Shown in pieces: positions 43,455-52,929 of a DNA stretch of 64,000 nt. The notes beneath the pieces were generated by a model. That model was not told the origin of the DNA. It was given only the letters and a program-made list of their open reading frames with translations, and made no database searches. Made by a program: the position numbers and the translations under genes. The DNA is from Aphrocallistes beatrix (taxonomy: Eukaryota; Porifera; Hexactinellida; Sceptrulophora; Aphrocallistidae), in contig OY725499.1 of assembly GCA_963281255.1 (NCBI GenBank), forward strand, positions 310,001 through 374,000, in the 5' to 3' direction. Positions within the stretch are counted from its first letter, which is position 1. Each line of letters begins with the position of its first letter.

Positions 43455-45440
43455 AGACTGCTAACTTAATTCAAATACATTTTTAATACTAGCTAGTAAG
43501 TGGAATCCAAGCTGTTATCTATATTTCCTATATATCCCTCAAAGAAGATCATGGGCGGATTTAGGGTGTGCAATGGGGGAACCTTCCCCCTTTTGTTATT
43601 AAACATTATTATGCATACATCCGTTTTAAAAATAGATGTTAAAGCTCAATTTCCTCATTACTACCACTCATGGGTGTATTCCTAAGTCTAAAAGTAAAGG
43701 AACACACAGAATTACGATGCCTTTTTCTAAAATTTCTCCTTTTATGTAGCACATTATTCGCCTCTTTTTGGTGTCTGGGTTTGCGAAAACGTATGTACGA
43801 ATTTATGGGTTTATTTTTTGTGGAGTATGAAAGAGCATTAACTCCATCATCAAAACTTTTGAAATGATTGTTATGTGCTATGATGTTTAGAGAGGTGAAT
43901 GAACCGCCGAAATCTGGCGGCGCCCCTGATCACAAGCAATAATAATACCCCTACAAAATGTTAAAAACAAAAAAATAATAATGATTAATACTAGATTCAA
44001 TTGTTCAGTGAAATGAGATTCTAACAGTAAATGTACCCTATCCTTGACTTTATGCAAATATTTTTAATGGATAAGAATTGAATTACACCTTTAAACTGGG
44101 ATTTCGGGGTAATTCAGGATTAAAATGGTGCTAGCATACTTGCTAACTGTCCCGCTTTTTCGGGCATATGTTGAAAGCAATGTCCCACGAAGTGGAATTG
44201 TCCCGCTTTTCATCGTATTGGACTAATACAAATATACTCTGTTCCACCTTTTCCCTGCAAAGGTTAGCATGTATTATGTCCTAATGATTATATGAACGCG
44301 TGCTCAGCAATTTGTGATTAATTAACTAGACTTTTCATAAATTTTTAACGGTATTCCACTTTTAAATGTTATAAGTAAACACAAAGATTGCAGGGATCGT
44401 TGAAAGGATCATTGAAAGGACCGAGATCAGATCAGAGATTATACTTGTACGTAATTATAGGTAGAATCAGGAAGGGAAACGAGATCGTCTTTTTGGGAAT
44501 CAACTAATGTCTTCTTATTACACACACTAAATTGATTAGTGAGCACTTGACTCAAAATCCATGGATTTGGTTCTAAACAAATCTAAGTGTAGTTTAAAAT
44601 TCAGAGATAATCCAGGGATCCCAGATGGTTGACAGCTGTAATCATAACAGGGGCGGCAACCCACTCACATCTTTCAGTAGAGATTAAAACTGGTTCAGCT
44701 AAGCTGTACTTAAAACTGGTTTATTTTAGTCAAAAGTGGTACAATGGGAATTTGTTTAATCTTCATCTATTTAGCATAGCTGCATTAAGTTACAATGAAC
44801 TTTTTCATTTAGAACAGATAAGTAATGGCACAGCAAAGCTGAGCATTTCTGAGAAATGGTATCTGCATCATAGCGTGAGATATTAGCTCTGTAATACTAA
44901 CTGTATACGTATGAAGTACATTAGAAAGATGTGTTGCTTCCTCATTCATTTCATTAGTTACAGGACTTCAATTATTTGATGAATTCTATTTCTTCAATGA
45001 ATAGATCACATGTAGTAGGTTACAAGTGCAAGGAATACATCGTAAATTGGGATATTGTAAGCATGTATTATAGTGGATAGACAACAGAAGAATACCTAGC
45101 GGATAAAGAAAAAAATATTTCTATACAAATGGTATAAATTCCAATCATAGACGTCGTACATATTATGTATGGACGACCCAATGTATTATCAGATTACCGG
45201 GTATGTTTGGAATTTTGTTTGTGGGTTCATACACATACTTGCCAAATGTCGCGTATTGGCGGGATGTCCCGCTTTTTCGGACATATGTTGAAAGTAATGT
45301 CCACGAAAAAGTGGAATTGTCTCACTTTATGTAAGACTTGTGTATAAGACCTACGTAAATATATCATGTTTCATTAAATACTACAAGTACTTATGACCAG
45401 CTTTGTACCTTATCCGGTTTGAACCGTACGTTATAAGTTC
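43455..45440. other. Intergenic repeats and displaced arm segment
   Basis: Bases 44875-45330 are the inverted continuation of 20400-20905, displaced from the right arm. Bases 44140-44215 and 45235-45330 belong to the GTCCCGC repeat family. At about 43553-43930, a GGGCGGATTTAGGG...GGCGGCGCCCCTG pair suggests another hAT-type element. No gene is supported. Confidence 0.5.
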
Positions 45441-45444
45441 CAGA

Positions 45445-45655
45445 TTCAAATCATTTGGGCAATGACATTTGAAGTCGACTGTGCAAATAAGGACCAAACT
45501 GCATGTGGAGGCAATATAACAATTATTATATGCGATTGTGCTCCTGGCGGTAATTATAATGGACAGCTGCCTTATACAAATGGAAGTCGATGCGATAACT
45601 GCCCATAAGGCTATCAACATTGTATCAACAATTTATGAATAGTATAATTTGAAAC
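45445..45655 (+). pseudogene. Broken 3' fragment of a short CAP gene
   Basis: It matches the last third of the gene at 47350 (from ATTTGGGCAATGACATTTGA through the hinge-coding region and beyond the stop position). The upstream two thirds are absent and the fragment has about two breaks. Confidence 0.8.
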
Positions 45656-45900
45656 ATAGCTAAATAATTGATTTAATTAAGGGTTGAAAAAATATTCTTT
45701 TATGTGAAATTTTGTGTTAACTGTCTTAAATTGCATTTGAAAGTAAGTCGACCAGATTTTTATTCCAGAATGTCATATGCAAAAGTGATTTTGTTAACTT
45801 ATAATTAATCAAGGAATTCTTGTTCATATTCCTTACTACGTAATTCTAGGTATTTTCACTGATCGTTTATACGTATTGTTTATCCATAAGGTTTTAAATA

Positions 45901-46047
45901 CATTCAATTCCGCTTAATCGGGACAAGTCTCCAGGAACGAAATGGTTCCCACACATATAAGCTAATACTAAATTTATCGGTTAATTGGGAAATCCGCTTA
46001 ATCGGGGCAAAATATCAGGGACCATCCCGATTAAGCGGAGTCATCTG
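45901..46047. mobile_element. 147-base pogo-like MITE
   Basis: It starts CATTCAATTCCGCTTAATCG and ends GATTAAGCGGAGTCATCTG, flanked by TA. It is the same family as 21482-21660 and 62757-62892. Confidence 0.75.
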
Positions 46048-46344
46048 TATAGCGTAGCTTTCCTGACAAGTAATTTATTCTCAAAGAATTGATGGCAATC
46101 CTAGTTAATCACATGAACCATACAAAAATATATAATAATGAACAAAACAAATAATTAAATAGATGAGAATGACCATTTTTTTGGGTTCAATTTAAACAAT
46201 AAATTTGTTTGATATAGATCATGTGGATCTAGCCTAATTTGTAAAAAATATTGTCGAACTAACTTTGAATAGCAACATTTTACTAGTACTGGTATAAATA
46301 TTGATTCAAGTGACCATGAGTACACAACTCACTTCTCAAAAATA

Positions 46345-46740
46345 ATGGAGAAATTAACAATACTATCAAGCTTTCTTCTACTTATGATTTTAGTCATTTA
46401 TGGATGTACTGGTTCTATTGAAAATGTAAAACTACTTAACCGCCATAATGAACTAAGAGCTGCGGTACACCCAACAGCTTCAAATATGCTCGCACTTCAT
46501 TGGAATGATTGTTTGGCGAGTGTAGCGAGTGATTACCTTGATTCCTGTCCTGGCACAAGACACAATCCTGATCGACCGAACAGGCGATTGCAAAGGGCTG
46601 TATCGCTAGTACTGCTACACCTTTGCCCGAAGACATATATTTGGGACATGGTAATGCCGAGCAAGCTGTTGATGCTTGGTATGGTGAACATTTACTTTAA
46701 TTATGAACAAAATTCATGTGAAAATGAAGAGTTTAATAAG
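46345..46740 (+). pseudogene. Broken short CAP gene, divergent lineage
   Basis: The start is intact, with a signal peptide (ILSSFLLLMILVIYG) and the first part of a CAP domain (RHNELRAAVHPTASNMLAL, CPGTRHNPDR). The frame is then lost and the hinge is missing, with an AGACCTAAAA repeat block following. A TATA-like TATAAATA lies about 55 bases upstream. It is a more diverged member than the other short copies, so it stood apart before it broke. Confidence 0.8.
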
Positions 46741-46744
46741 ACCT

Positions 46745-46960
46745 AAAAACTACTAAGTAAGATTAAGACCTAAAATGCCACACAGTACCCCTCTTACGAA
46801 TAAAAATGCTCACTTTCTCTCTCCCTCCAATTTTAGGTCTTATTCCTACTTAGTACGTTTTCGGTCTCATTTCTACTTCGAAAATATTTAGGTCTTATTC
46901 ATTCTTCGCACGTTTTAGGTTTTATTCCTACTTCGAATTAGGTCTTATTCCATCGACTCA
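46745..46960. repeat. AGGTCTTATTCCTAC repeat block
   Basis: Several direct and inverted copies of AGGTCTTATTCCTACTT, TTTAGGTCTTATTC and AGACCTAAAA occur. Related blocks lie at 25640-25880 and 30585-30810, and a looser relative (TTAGGAATTAGACCAAC) at 60090-60300. It replaces the 3' part of the broken CAP gene. Confidence 0.6.
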
Positions 46961-47245
46961 TTAGATTGTGCCTTTTCTTAGAAATATCAATGAAAGCTTC
47001 GAAACGTCTAAATGTCTTTGACATGTTCATTAAAAAGTATTTGAAAAGATACGGCGATGATAAAACTAGTATTCCTAGCAATCATATGAATTCTAATGCT
47101 ATGTAAATTGGACCTTCTCCTTTTATCCATTATCTAACTCCTACTTTTCGGGGTTTCAATTATCTCATCACAAAATCGCTACATCAAATAAATAGATCAC
47201 AGTTAGGTCTTAGGCGCAAATACTAATTCATAATAGTTAAAAAAG

Positions 47246-47252
47246 TATAAAT
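47246..47252 (+). promoter_or_regulatory. TATA box of CAP gene at 47350
   Basis: TATAAATTCATTTGAGAACC lies about 100 bases upstream of the ATG, the same element as before 24533 and 42684. It supports the ATG at 47350 over the upstream in-frame codon. Confidence 0.6.
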
Positions 47253-47349
47253 TCATTTGAGAACCTCTAAAACTTCACAATATTTGGGGAATCTAAATTA
47301 ATCTACTTTGAGTAATTATCACAACTGTAATCCTTCTTCGAAAATCCTA

Positions 47350-47955
47350 ATGAAATTGGCACTATCGAGCATATTTCTACTTTTAGTTTCTATCATATAT
47401 GGACGCACCAATCCTGATGCAAACGAAATTCCTTATCTTCATAATAAAATAAGAGCTTCCGTATCCCCAACAGCTTCTAACATGATCGCACTTGATGGGA
47501 GCGATTGTCTGGCGAGTGTGGAAAGTGATTATCTTGATTCCTGTCCTGGATTTAAGCATAATCCAAATAGAACCAGGGATGCTCAGAAAAAGGGCTGTCT
47601 GACAAAGATTTCACCAGCTTATGTGGGCGAAAATATTTATCTTGGAAGTAATAATTTGACTGATTACACACAAGCAATTAATACATGGGCCGATGAAGAA
47701 GAATTCTATAACTACAACCAAAATACGTGTACGAACGTTTGTGGTAACTATACTCAAATAGTTTGGGCAACAACAATTGAAGTCGGATGTGCAAAAAAGG
47801 ACCAAACTGCATGTGGAGGCAATGGAACAATTATTATGTGCGATTATGCTCCTGGCGGTAACTATAATGGACAGCGGCCTTATACAAACGGAAGTCGATG
47901 CGATAACTGCCCAGAAGGCTATCAACATTGTATCAACAATTTATGCATAGTCTAA
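47350..47955 (+). CDS. Secreted short CAP protein lacking the last cavity His
   Basis: The protein is 201 aa from the ATG aligned with the other short copies (MKLALSSIFL); a 14-residue upstream extension is not conserved. Layout: signal peptide (1-18), CAP domain, hinge CDNCPEGYQHCINNLC. His70, Glu94 and Glu116 remain, but the CGHYTQ histidine is Asn133 (CGNYTQIVW), and the conserved EWSD reads DGSD at about 49-52. Metal binding is probably weakened. It may be a recent loss or a drifting copy. Confidence 0.92.
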   Translation: MKLALSSIFLLLVSIIYGRTNPDANEIPYLHNKIRASVSPTASNMIALDGSDCLASVESDYLDSCPGFKHNPNRTRDAQKKGCLTKISPAYVGENIYLGSNNLTDYTQAINTWADEEEFYNYNQNTCTNVCGNYTQIVWATTIEVGCAKKDQTACGGNGTIIMCDYAPGGNYNGQRPYTNGSRCDNCPEGYQHCINNLCIV

Positions 47956-48903
47956 TATGAAACATAACTAAATAATGAATTAGGCCCTAAAGAAGGATTC
48001 TTTTTTTTTTCTTCTATTAATTGAATCAGTTTCGAAATTGTTAGAGGCTTCTATATTATCATAAATTGAATATATTACTGTTGTTTAGTTATGATACTAC
48101 TATTGCAGTCATAGGGATAAACTTGGGCAAAGTGGGCCCTCATACTATTCAGAGGTTTATCACTAATTAGGTGAACCAGAGTATGTTTCATATCCTTTAA
48201 ATATTGTACAGCGCTGGCGTCACGGTTTTAGAAGTGTTCCGGATTGTATTGAAACAAACGAACCACTTTTGAAAAGTAGTTCGATTTAACAGGACCAACC
48301 TGGGGCCACTTTTGAAAAGTGATCCGGCTGAAACCGTACCAACCGGACCAGTGGCGCCGGTCCTGCAATTAGATAAATTCATATAAAATATTCTTCATGC
48401 ATGACAAAAGTGGCTGAAAATCAATAGAACGTCTAAGATTTTTAAAAATTCTGGGAGTAAGCCAGGAAAAAAGAACTTATTAATGTAGTGTAATAATTTC
48501 TGATAAGAGTAGTGCTAGATGGTTATGGACCCATTCCGGATTCCAGGCATACACCTTTTGATAGGTTGATGGTCATTTCTTTATAAATGTCACCTCAGTT
48601 CTATGAAAGTCTTCATTACACATATTCCAGGATAGCAACACAACGATGTTTAGACGCCTAGGATTCCACAAATTTTCTACCCTGGAGATCCACAGCACTC
48701 TTATCGTCGCTGTGCGCAAATATTATTTATGTATTCATCTGATGCCCTCACTCTTTTAGAGTTCTCTACTCCTTAGTTTGATGAAGAGATCTGATTTCAT
48801 TATCGTATTAAAAATATGATTGGATTGTTAGATAATCTGACTAAGAATAACAATCTAACAAATAGTAATGGGGGGGTATCATAAGTATAAATAGGAATTT
48901 TCT
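47956..48903. other. 3' flank and zinc-finger unit flank
   Basis: Bases 48120-48400 and 48570-48900 are homologous to 57360-57690 and 58140-58470, the equivalent flank of the fourth zinc-finger unit. At 48215-48360, inverted CCACTTTTGAAAAGTxGT motifs form a small palindromic repeat. No gene is seen. Confidence 0.5.
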
Positions 48904-49806
48904 TCACTTGTCTCTTTGATGCACGTTTAAAGTATGTTTCGTAAGACTTGAGGATTGAGAGAAGAATTTAGAACAAATAGAGCATTCAAAAGGTTTCTCT
49001 CCAGTATGAGTACGAATGTGCATTTTAAGATGTGATGAAGTAGAAAAAGATTTAGAACAAGTGGAGCATTTATACGGCTTCTCTCCTGTATGAACAGTAC
49101 GAATGTGCTGTTGAAGATTCGATGAATTAGAAAGAAATTTAGAACAAGTAATGCATTTATACGGCTTCTCTCCTGTATGAGTACGACGAATATGTCCCTT
49201 CAGAGTTGGCAATCGAAGAAACGATTTGGAACAAGTAATGCATTTATAAGGCTTCTCTCCTGTATGCATACGGATGTGTGCTTTGAGATATGATGAAGTA
49301 GAAAATGATTTAGAACAAGTAGGGCATTCAAAAGGCTTCTCTCCTGTATGAGTACGGATGTGTTCTTTCAGATGTGGCAATTGAGAAAACGATTTGGAAC
49401 AAGTAATGCATTTATATGGCTTCTCTCCAGTATGAGTACGAATGTGCATTTTAAGTAATGAAGGAGTTATGAACGATTTAGAGCAAATCGTACATTGATA
49501 CAGCTTTTTAATGGTTTTCAGGTCATTATGCGAGCTAAGAGGGGGTTTGTGCAAAATTGTCGGATATGTTTGAATACCTGGTTTTTGAGATATTTTTGTC
49601 TCTTCATTTTCCACAACCCGAATGGAACGTCTTGAAGCTAGCATAGGGACTTGTCTAGAGTTAACACTCTCATCTTCGTGCTGGTTATCCTGATCAACAA
49701 AATCACTATCAAACTCTATCTCCTCTCTACTATCTGACAGACTCAAGTACTCAGATCCTTCTTCAGCTGATTCGTAAATGGATTCGGTTTCGTACTCCAG
49801 TTCCAT
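48904..49806 (-). CDS. C2H2 zinc-finger protein, 7 fingers
   Basis: This 300-aa single-exon protein has an acidic N-terminal domain (1-about 95, [20 protein letters not shown]) of unknown type, then seven C2H2 fingers (about 103-298) joined by HTGEKP linkers. It is a probable sequence-specific nuclear DNA-binding protein. The recognition segments run [48 protein letters not shown] and SQSSSLTK. The N-terminus is shared by all four genes of the array but is not a KRAB, SCAN, BTB or ZAD domain as far as I can see. Confidence 0.94.
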   Translation of the reverse strand: MELEYETESIYESAEEGSEYLSLSDSREEIEFDSDFVDQDNQHEDESVNSRQVPMLASRRSIRVVENEETKISQKPGIQTYPTILHKPPLSSHNDLKTIKKLYQCTICSKSFITPSLLKMHIRTHTGEKPYKCITCSKSFSQLPHLKEHIRTHTGEKPFECPTCSKSFSTSSYLKAHIRMHTGEKPYKCITCSKSFLRLPTLKGHIRRTHTGEKPYKCITCSKFLSNSSNLQQHIRTVHTGEKPYKCSTCSKSFSTSSHLKMHIRTHTGEKPFECSICSKFFSQSSSLTKHTLNVHQRDK

Positions 49807-49990
49807 ATTGATTCTAGAATTTCACACTCTAGTATTCGTATGTAGCTTTTATGACAATCTTTAATGAATTGGATTGAATATAATCTAAATAAACATATCC
49901 TTATATATACAAAATATTGATATAAGAAAGCATTCTTGAAGCGTCTTAGGCGTTGACTCCTGTAGGGGTTGGTAATGCCATACCAACAAG
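49807..49990 (-). promoter_or_regulatory. Conserved upstream block of the zinc-finger genes
   Basis: The block from ATTGATTCTAGAATTTCA to GAAGCGTC.TAGGCGTTGAC is shared by the upstream regions at 52762-52930, 56041-56220 and 59527-59700. On the minus strand a TATA-like GTATATATAAGG lies at 49899-49910, and the counterparts read GTAAATATAAGG at 56143-56154 and 59628-59639. This is the likely common promoter. Confidence 0.55.
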
Positions 49991-50108
49991 TTATCGAACG
50001 CTATCATCTTCTATTTGCCATAATAACAACAAGCGCGCTTCGCTTGTTTGAGATGCGCGGCTGGCGGACATTGTGTCCGCCAGAGGCGCCTGGAGTCACA
50101 TTGATTAA

Positions 50109-50226
50109 CCCTTGAAAGCATTTGGGATTTTTCTATTTATAGTAGTAACGCCAAACTTGTATGGCTTCCCCATTGAAAATGGCTTAAACCGGAAATGACG
50201 CAACACATTCCTGTGGCAAGCGTGGG
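50109..50226. mobile_element. 118-base piggyBac-like MITE
   Basis: It starts CCCTTGAAAGCATTTGGG and ends GGCAAGCGTGGG, flanked by TTAA on both sides (50105-50108, 50227-50230). TTAA targets and CCC...GGG ends are piggyBac hallmarks. A copy at 56918-57035 differs at a single base by eye. Confidence 0.87.
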
Positions 50227-50563
50227 TTAATTATAATGCAGATAACATCTCTAAATACGTCTGTCCTAATATTATAATCGATATCACACAAAAAAACACC
50301 GAATTTGTCAATTTTTAAAATGATGTGTAATGATGACGTCATGACAGAGTGATGAGCAATCATTTTTTGATGATAGTTACATCATATGTGAGGTATATTA
50401 ATATACACATTTTATTAAAATTTCAGCCTTCTATCACTTAAAATGGCTGAGTTATGGCTGAAAAACTGAAATTTCTAATTATAAAAAAAAGGTGACAATG
50501 ACGTCATAATTTCATGGTGAGTCGACATCTTGGTCTGAACTCAGAACTTACGGAGTCTATATA

Positions 50564-50907
50564 CCGGGTGGAAACACTTTTAACATTTAAGCCACCCTGG
50601 TGTCATGGAACATCCCTCAACTCAAGGAAAGGATAAAAAACGAGATCGGGGCTATACCAAGAAAGCTTCTTCATGATGTAATGCAGAATTTTATTTTGAG
50701 ACTCCGGAAATGTCACGAGGTAAAATGAGGACACCTGGAGCAGATGCTCTAAAACTACAGTTTCTATTGAGATAAATTGCTGAAACTTTTCAAATATTTA
50801 AAAATATGTTTAAACTAATGATTTATGATATTTCGTTTATAATTATCAGAAGATAGTCAAGTAATGGCAGAATTTATGTAGTGCTTCCAAACTTTTGAAC
50901 CACCCGG
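50564..50907. mobile_element. 344-base mariner-like MITE
   Basis: Ends CCGGGTGGAAACACTTTTAAC and AACTTTTGAACCACCCGG are flanked by TA. It interrupts the Helitron-like element near its TA-rich part. No ORF is present. Confidence 0.78.
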
Positions 50908-50945
50908 TATATATACAAACATTAATCGAGTTTTAATAGTAAGGA

Positions 50946-51519
50946 TATGTGTCCAAAAGTAATAAATAGGGCCCACCCATCCTCATCCCTAGTCTATGCC
51001 CTTGTTATTAGACGGCGTGTAACGTCCCTCCGTATGTATGTACGTCTGTCGGTATCCTCGTTAATGAAAATTCCATCGGACCAAATTTTACCAAATTCAG
51101 AATTTACGTTCTTTATAATGTGTCGAATTGTATTAGCCAATCGGAATCGAGGGATTTAATATTACAGTTGACTGTGATTCTATTGAGTAAGATCGATAAC
51201 TGTCACAAAAGTTAAAGAGGTGTCCAGGCTTCTAAGCAGTGGAAAATGACTTATGTTGAGCCTATATGCAGATTAGAGAAAAATAAATTGATAATATTGT
51301 ATCGAGGACAAGAACTTTTCGAATCTCTGGTATTTAATATAATCGAATCTCTGGTATTACGAAAATGAAATCACTGAGATCTCTTAATCAAACTAAGGAG
51401 TTCCCTACTCCTTAGTTTGATTAAGAGATCTGCTGATTTTATTTTCGTATTAAAAATATGATTGGATTGTTAGATAATCTGATTAAGAATAACAATCTAA
51501 CAAATAGTCATGGAGGCTA
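50946..51519. other. Intergenic spacer, no gene
   Basis: This is the remainder of the upstream flank of the 7-finger gene (about 50946-51150), followed at 51390-51519 by the 3' block of the next unit (CCTTAGTTTGATTAAGAGATC, GATTGTTAGATAATCTGA). Confidence 0.45.
51420..51500 (-). promoter_or_regulatory. Conserved 3' stem-loop of the zinc-finger genes
   Basis: On the transcript strand, GATTGTTA and TAACAATC are separated by about 17 bases and can pair. The same segment follows the genes at 48904, 54973 and 58472. It could act in the 3' untranslated region, or simply be a conserved part of the duplicated unit. Confidence 0.3.
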
Positions 51520-52761
51520 TCATAAGTATAAATAGAGGAGAAGTTTACTACTTGTCTCTTTGATGTGTACGTTTAAAGTATGTCTCTTAAGACTTGAGAG
51601 TTGACTGAAGGATTTAGAACAAATAGAGCATTCAAAAGGTTTCTCTCCTGTATGAGTACGAATGTGCCTTTTAAGAGCTGATGAAGTAGAAAAAGATTTA
51701 GAACAAGTAATGCATTTATCAGGCTTCTCTCCCGTATGAGTACGAATGTGCCTTTTAAGATCTGATGAAGTAGAAAAAGATTTAGAACAAGTAATGCATT
51801 TATCAGGCTTCTCTCCAGTATGAGTACGAATGTGCCTTTTAAGATCTGATGAAGTACAAAACGATTTGGAACAAGTAGAGCATTCATAAGGCTTCTCTCC
51901 TGTATGAATACGAATGTGTGCTTTGAGATATGATGAAGTAGAAAATGATTTAGAACAAGTAGAACATTCGTAAGGCTTCTCTCCTGTATGAGTACGGATG
52001 TGTTCTTTCAGATGTGGCAATTGAGAAAACGATTGGGAACAAGTAATGCATTTATATGGCTTCTCTCCCGTATGAGTACGAATGTGTGCTTTGAGATTTG
52101 ATGAAGTAGAACATGATTTAGAACAAGTAGGGCATTCGTAAGGCTTCTCTCCTGTATGAGTACGAATGTGTTCTTTCAGTTTTGGCAATTGAGAAAACGA
52201 TTTGGAACAAGTAGGGCATTTATAAGGCTTCTCTCCCGTATGAGTACGAATATGTCGTTTCAAAGTTGACAATTGAGGAAATGATTTGGAACAAGTAGGG
52301 CATTCATAAGGCTTCTCTCCCGTATGAGTACGAATGTGCCTGTTAAGATGTGATGAAGTAGAAAAAGAATTAGAACAAGTAATGCATTTATATGGCTTCT
52401 TTCCTTTATGAGCACGAATGTGCGATTTAAGAAATGAAGGAGTTATGAAAGATTTAGAGCAAATCGTACATCGATACAGCTTTTTATTGGTTTGCGAGGT
52501 AAGAGGAGACTTTTGCAAATTTCTTGGACATATTTTAATCCCTAGTTTTTGAGCAATTTTTGTGATTTCATTTTCCATGATACGAATGGAACGTCTTGAA
52601 GCTAGCATGGGAACACTAACACTCTCATCTTCACGCTGGTTATCCTGATCAACAAAATCACCATCAAACTCTATCTCCTCTCTATTATCTGACACACTCA
52701 AGTACTCAGATCCTTCTTCAGCTGATTCGTAAATGGATTCGGTTTCATACTCCGATTCCAT
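51520..52761 (-). CDS. C2H2 zinc-finger protein, 11 fingers
   Basis: This 413-aa single-exon protein starts from the ATG aligned with its paralogues ([12 protein letters not shown]); a 7-residue upstream extension would start at GTG. It has an acidic N-terminal domain (1-about 92) and eleven C2H2 fingers, most with HTGEKP linkers; the first linker is HKGKKP. Fingers 8-10 (CTSSDLKR, STSSDLKR, STSSALKR) are near duplicates and two begin DKC, so the array has expanded recently at its C-terminal half. The C-terminus after the last finger is longer and different (IKETSSKLLLYLYL). Confidence 0.94.
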   Translation of the reverse strand: MESEYETESIYESAEEGSEYLSVSDNREEIEFDGDFVDQDNQREDESVSVPMLASRRSIRIMENEITKIAQKLGIKICPRNLQKSPLTSQTNKKLYRCTICSKSFITPSFLKSHIRAHKGKKPYKCITCSNSFSTSSHLNRHIRTHTGEKPYECPTCSKSFPQLSTLKRHIRTHTGEKPYKCPTCSKSFSQLPKLKEHIRTHTGEKPYECPTCSKSCSTSSNLKAHIRTHTGEKPYKCITCSQSFSQLPHLKEHIRTHTGEKPYECSTCSKSFSTSSYLKAHIRIHTGEKPYECSTCSKSFCTSSDLKRHIRTHTGEKPDKCITCSKSFSTSSDLKRHIRTHTGEKPDKCITCSKSFSTSSALKRHIRTHTGEKPFECSICSKSFSQLSSLKRHTLNVHIKETSSKLLLYLYL

Positions 52762-52929
52762 ATTGATTCTAGAATTTGCCACTCTTGTATGCGTATATTG
52801 CTTTTACGCGACAATCTTGAATGAATTGGATTGAATCTAATCTAATTAATTAAGCAAATCCTATATTATATTTCAAAGTATTTATATAGAAAGCATTCCT
52901 GAAGCGTCATAAGCGTTGACTCCGGTAAG

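Larger units (their letters stand above)
50030..50945 (-). mobile_element. Helitron-like element with two nested insertions
   Basis: On the minus strand it begins TCCTTACTATTAAAACTCG after A and ends AAGCGAAGCGCGCTTG before T. The paralogous segment at 52990-53003 (ACAATACGTGTCC) is the empty site, which shows precise insertion between A and T without duplication. The 916 bases include a mariner-like MITE (50564-50907) and a piggyBac-like MITE (50109-50226). TGACGTCA lies at 50334 and 50499. Confidence 0.88.
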
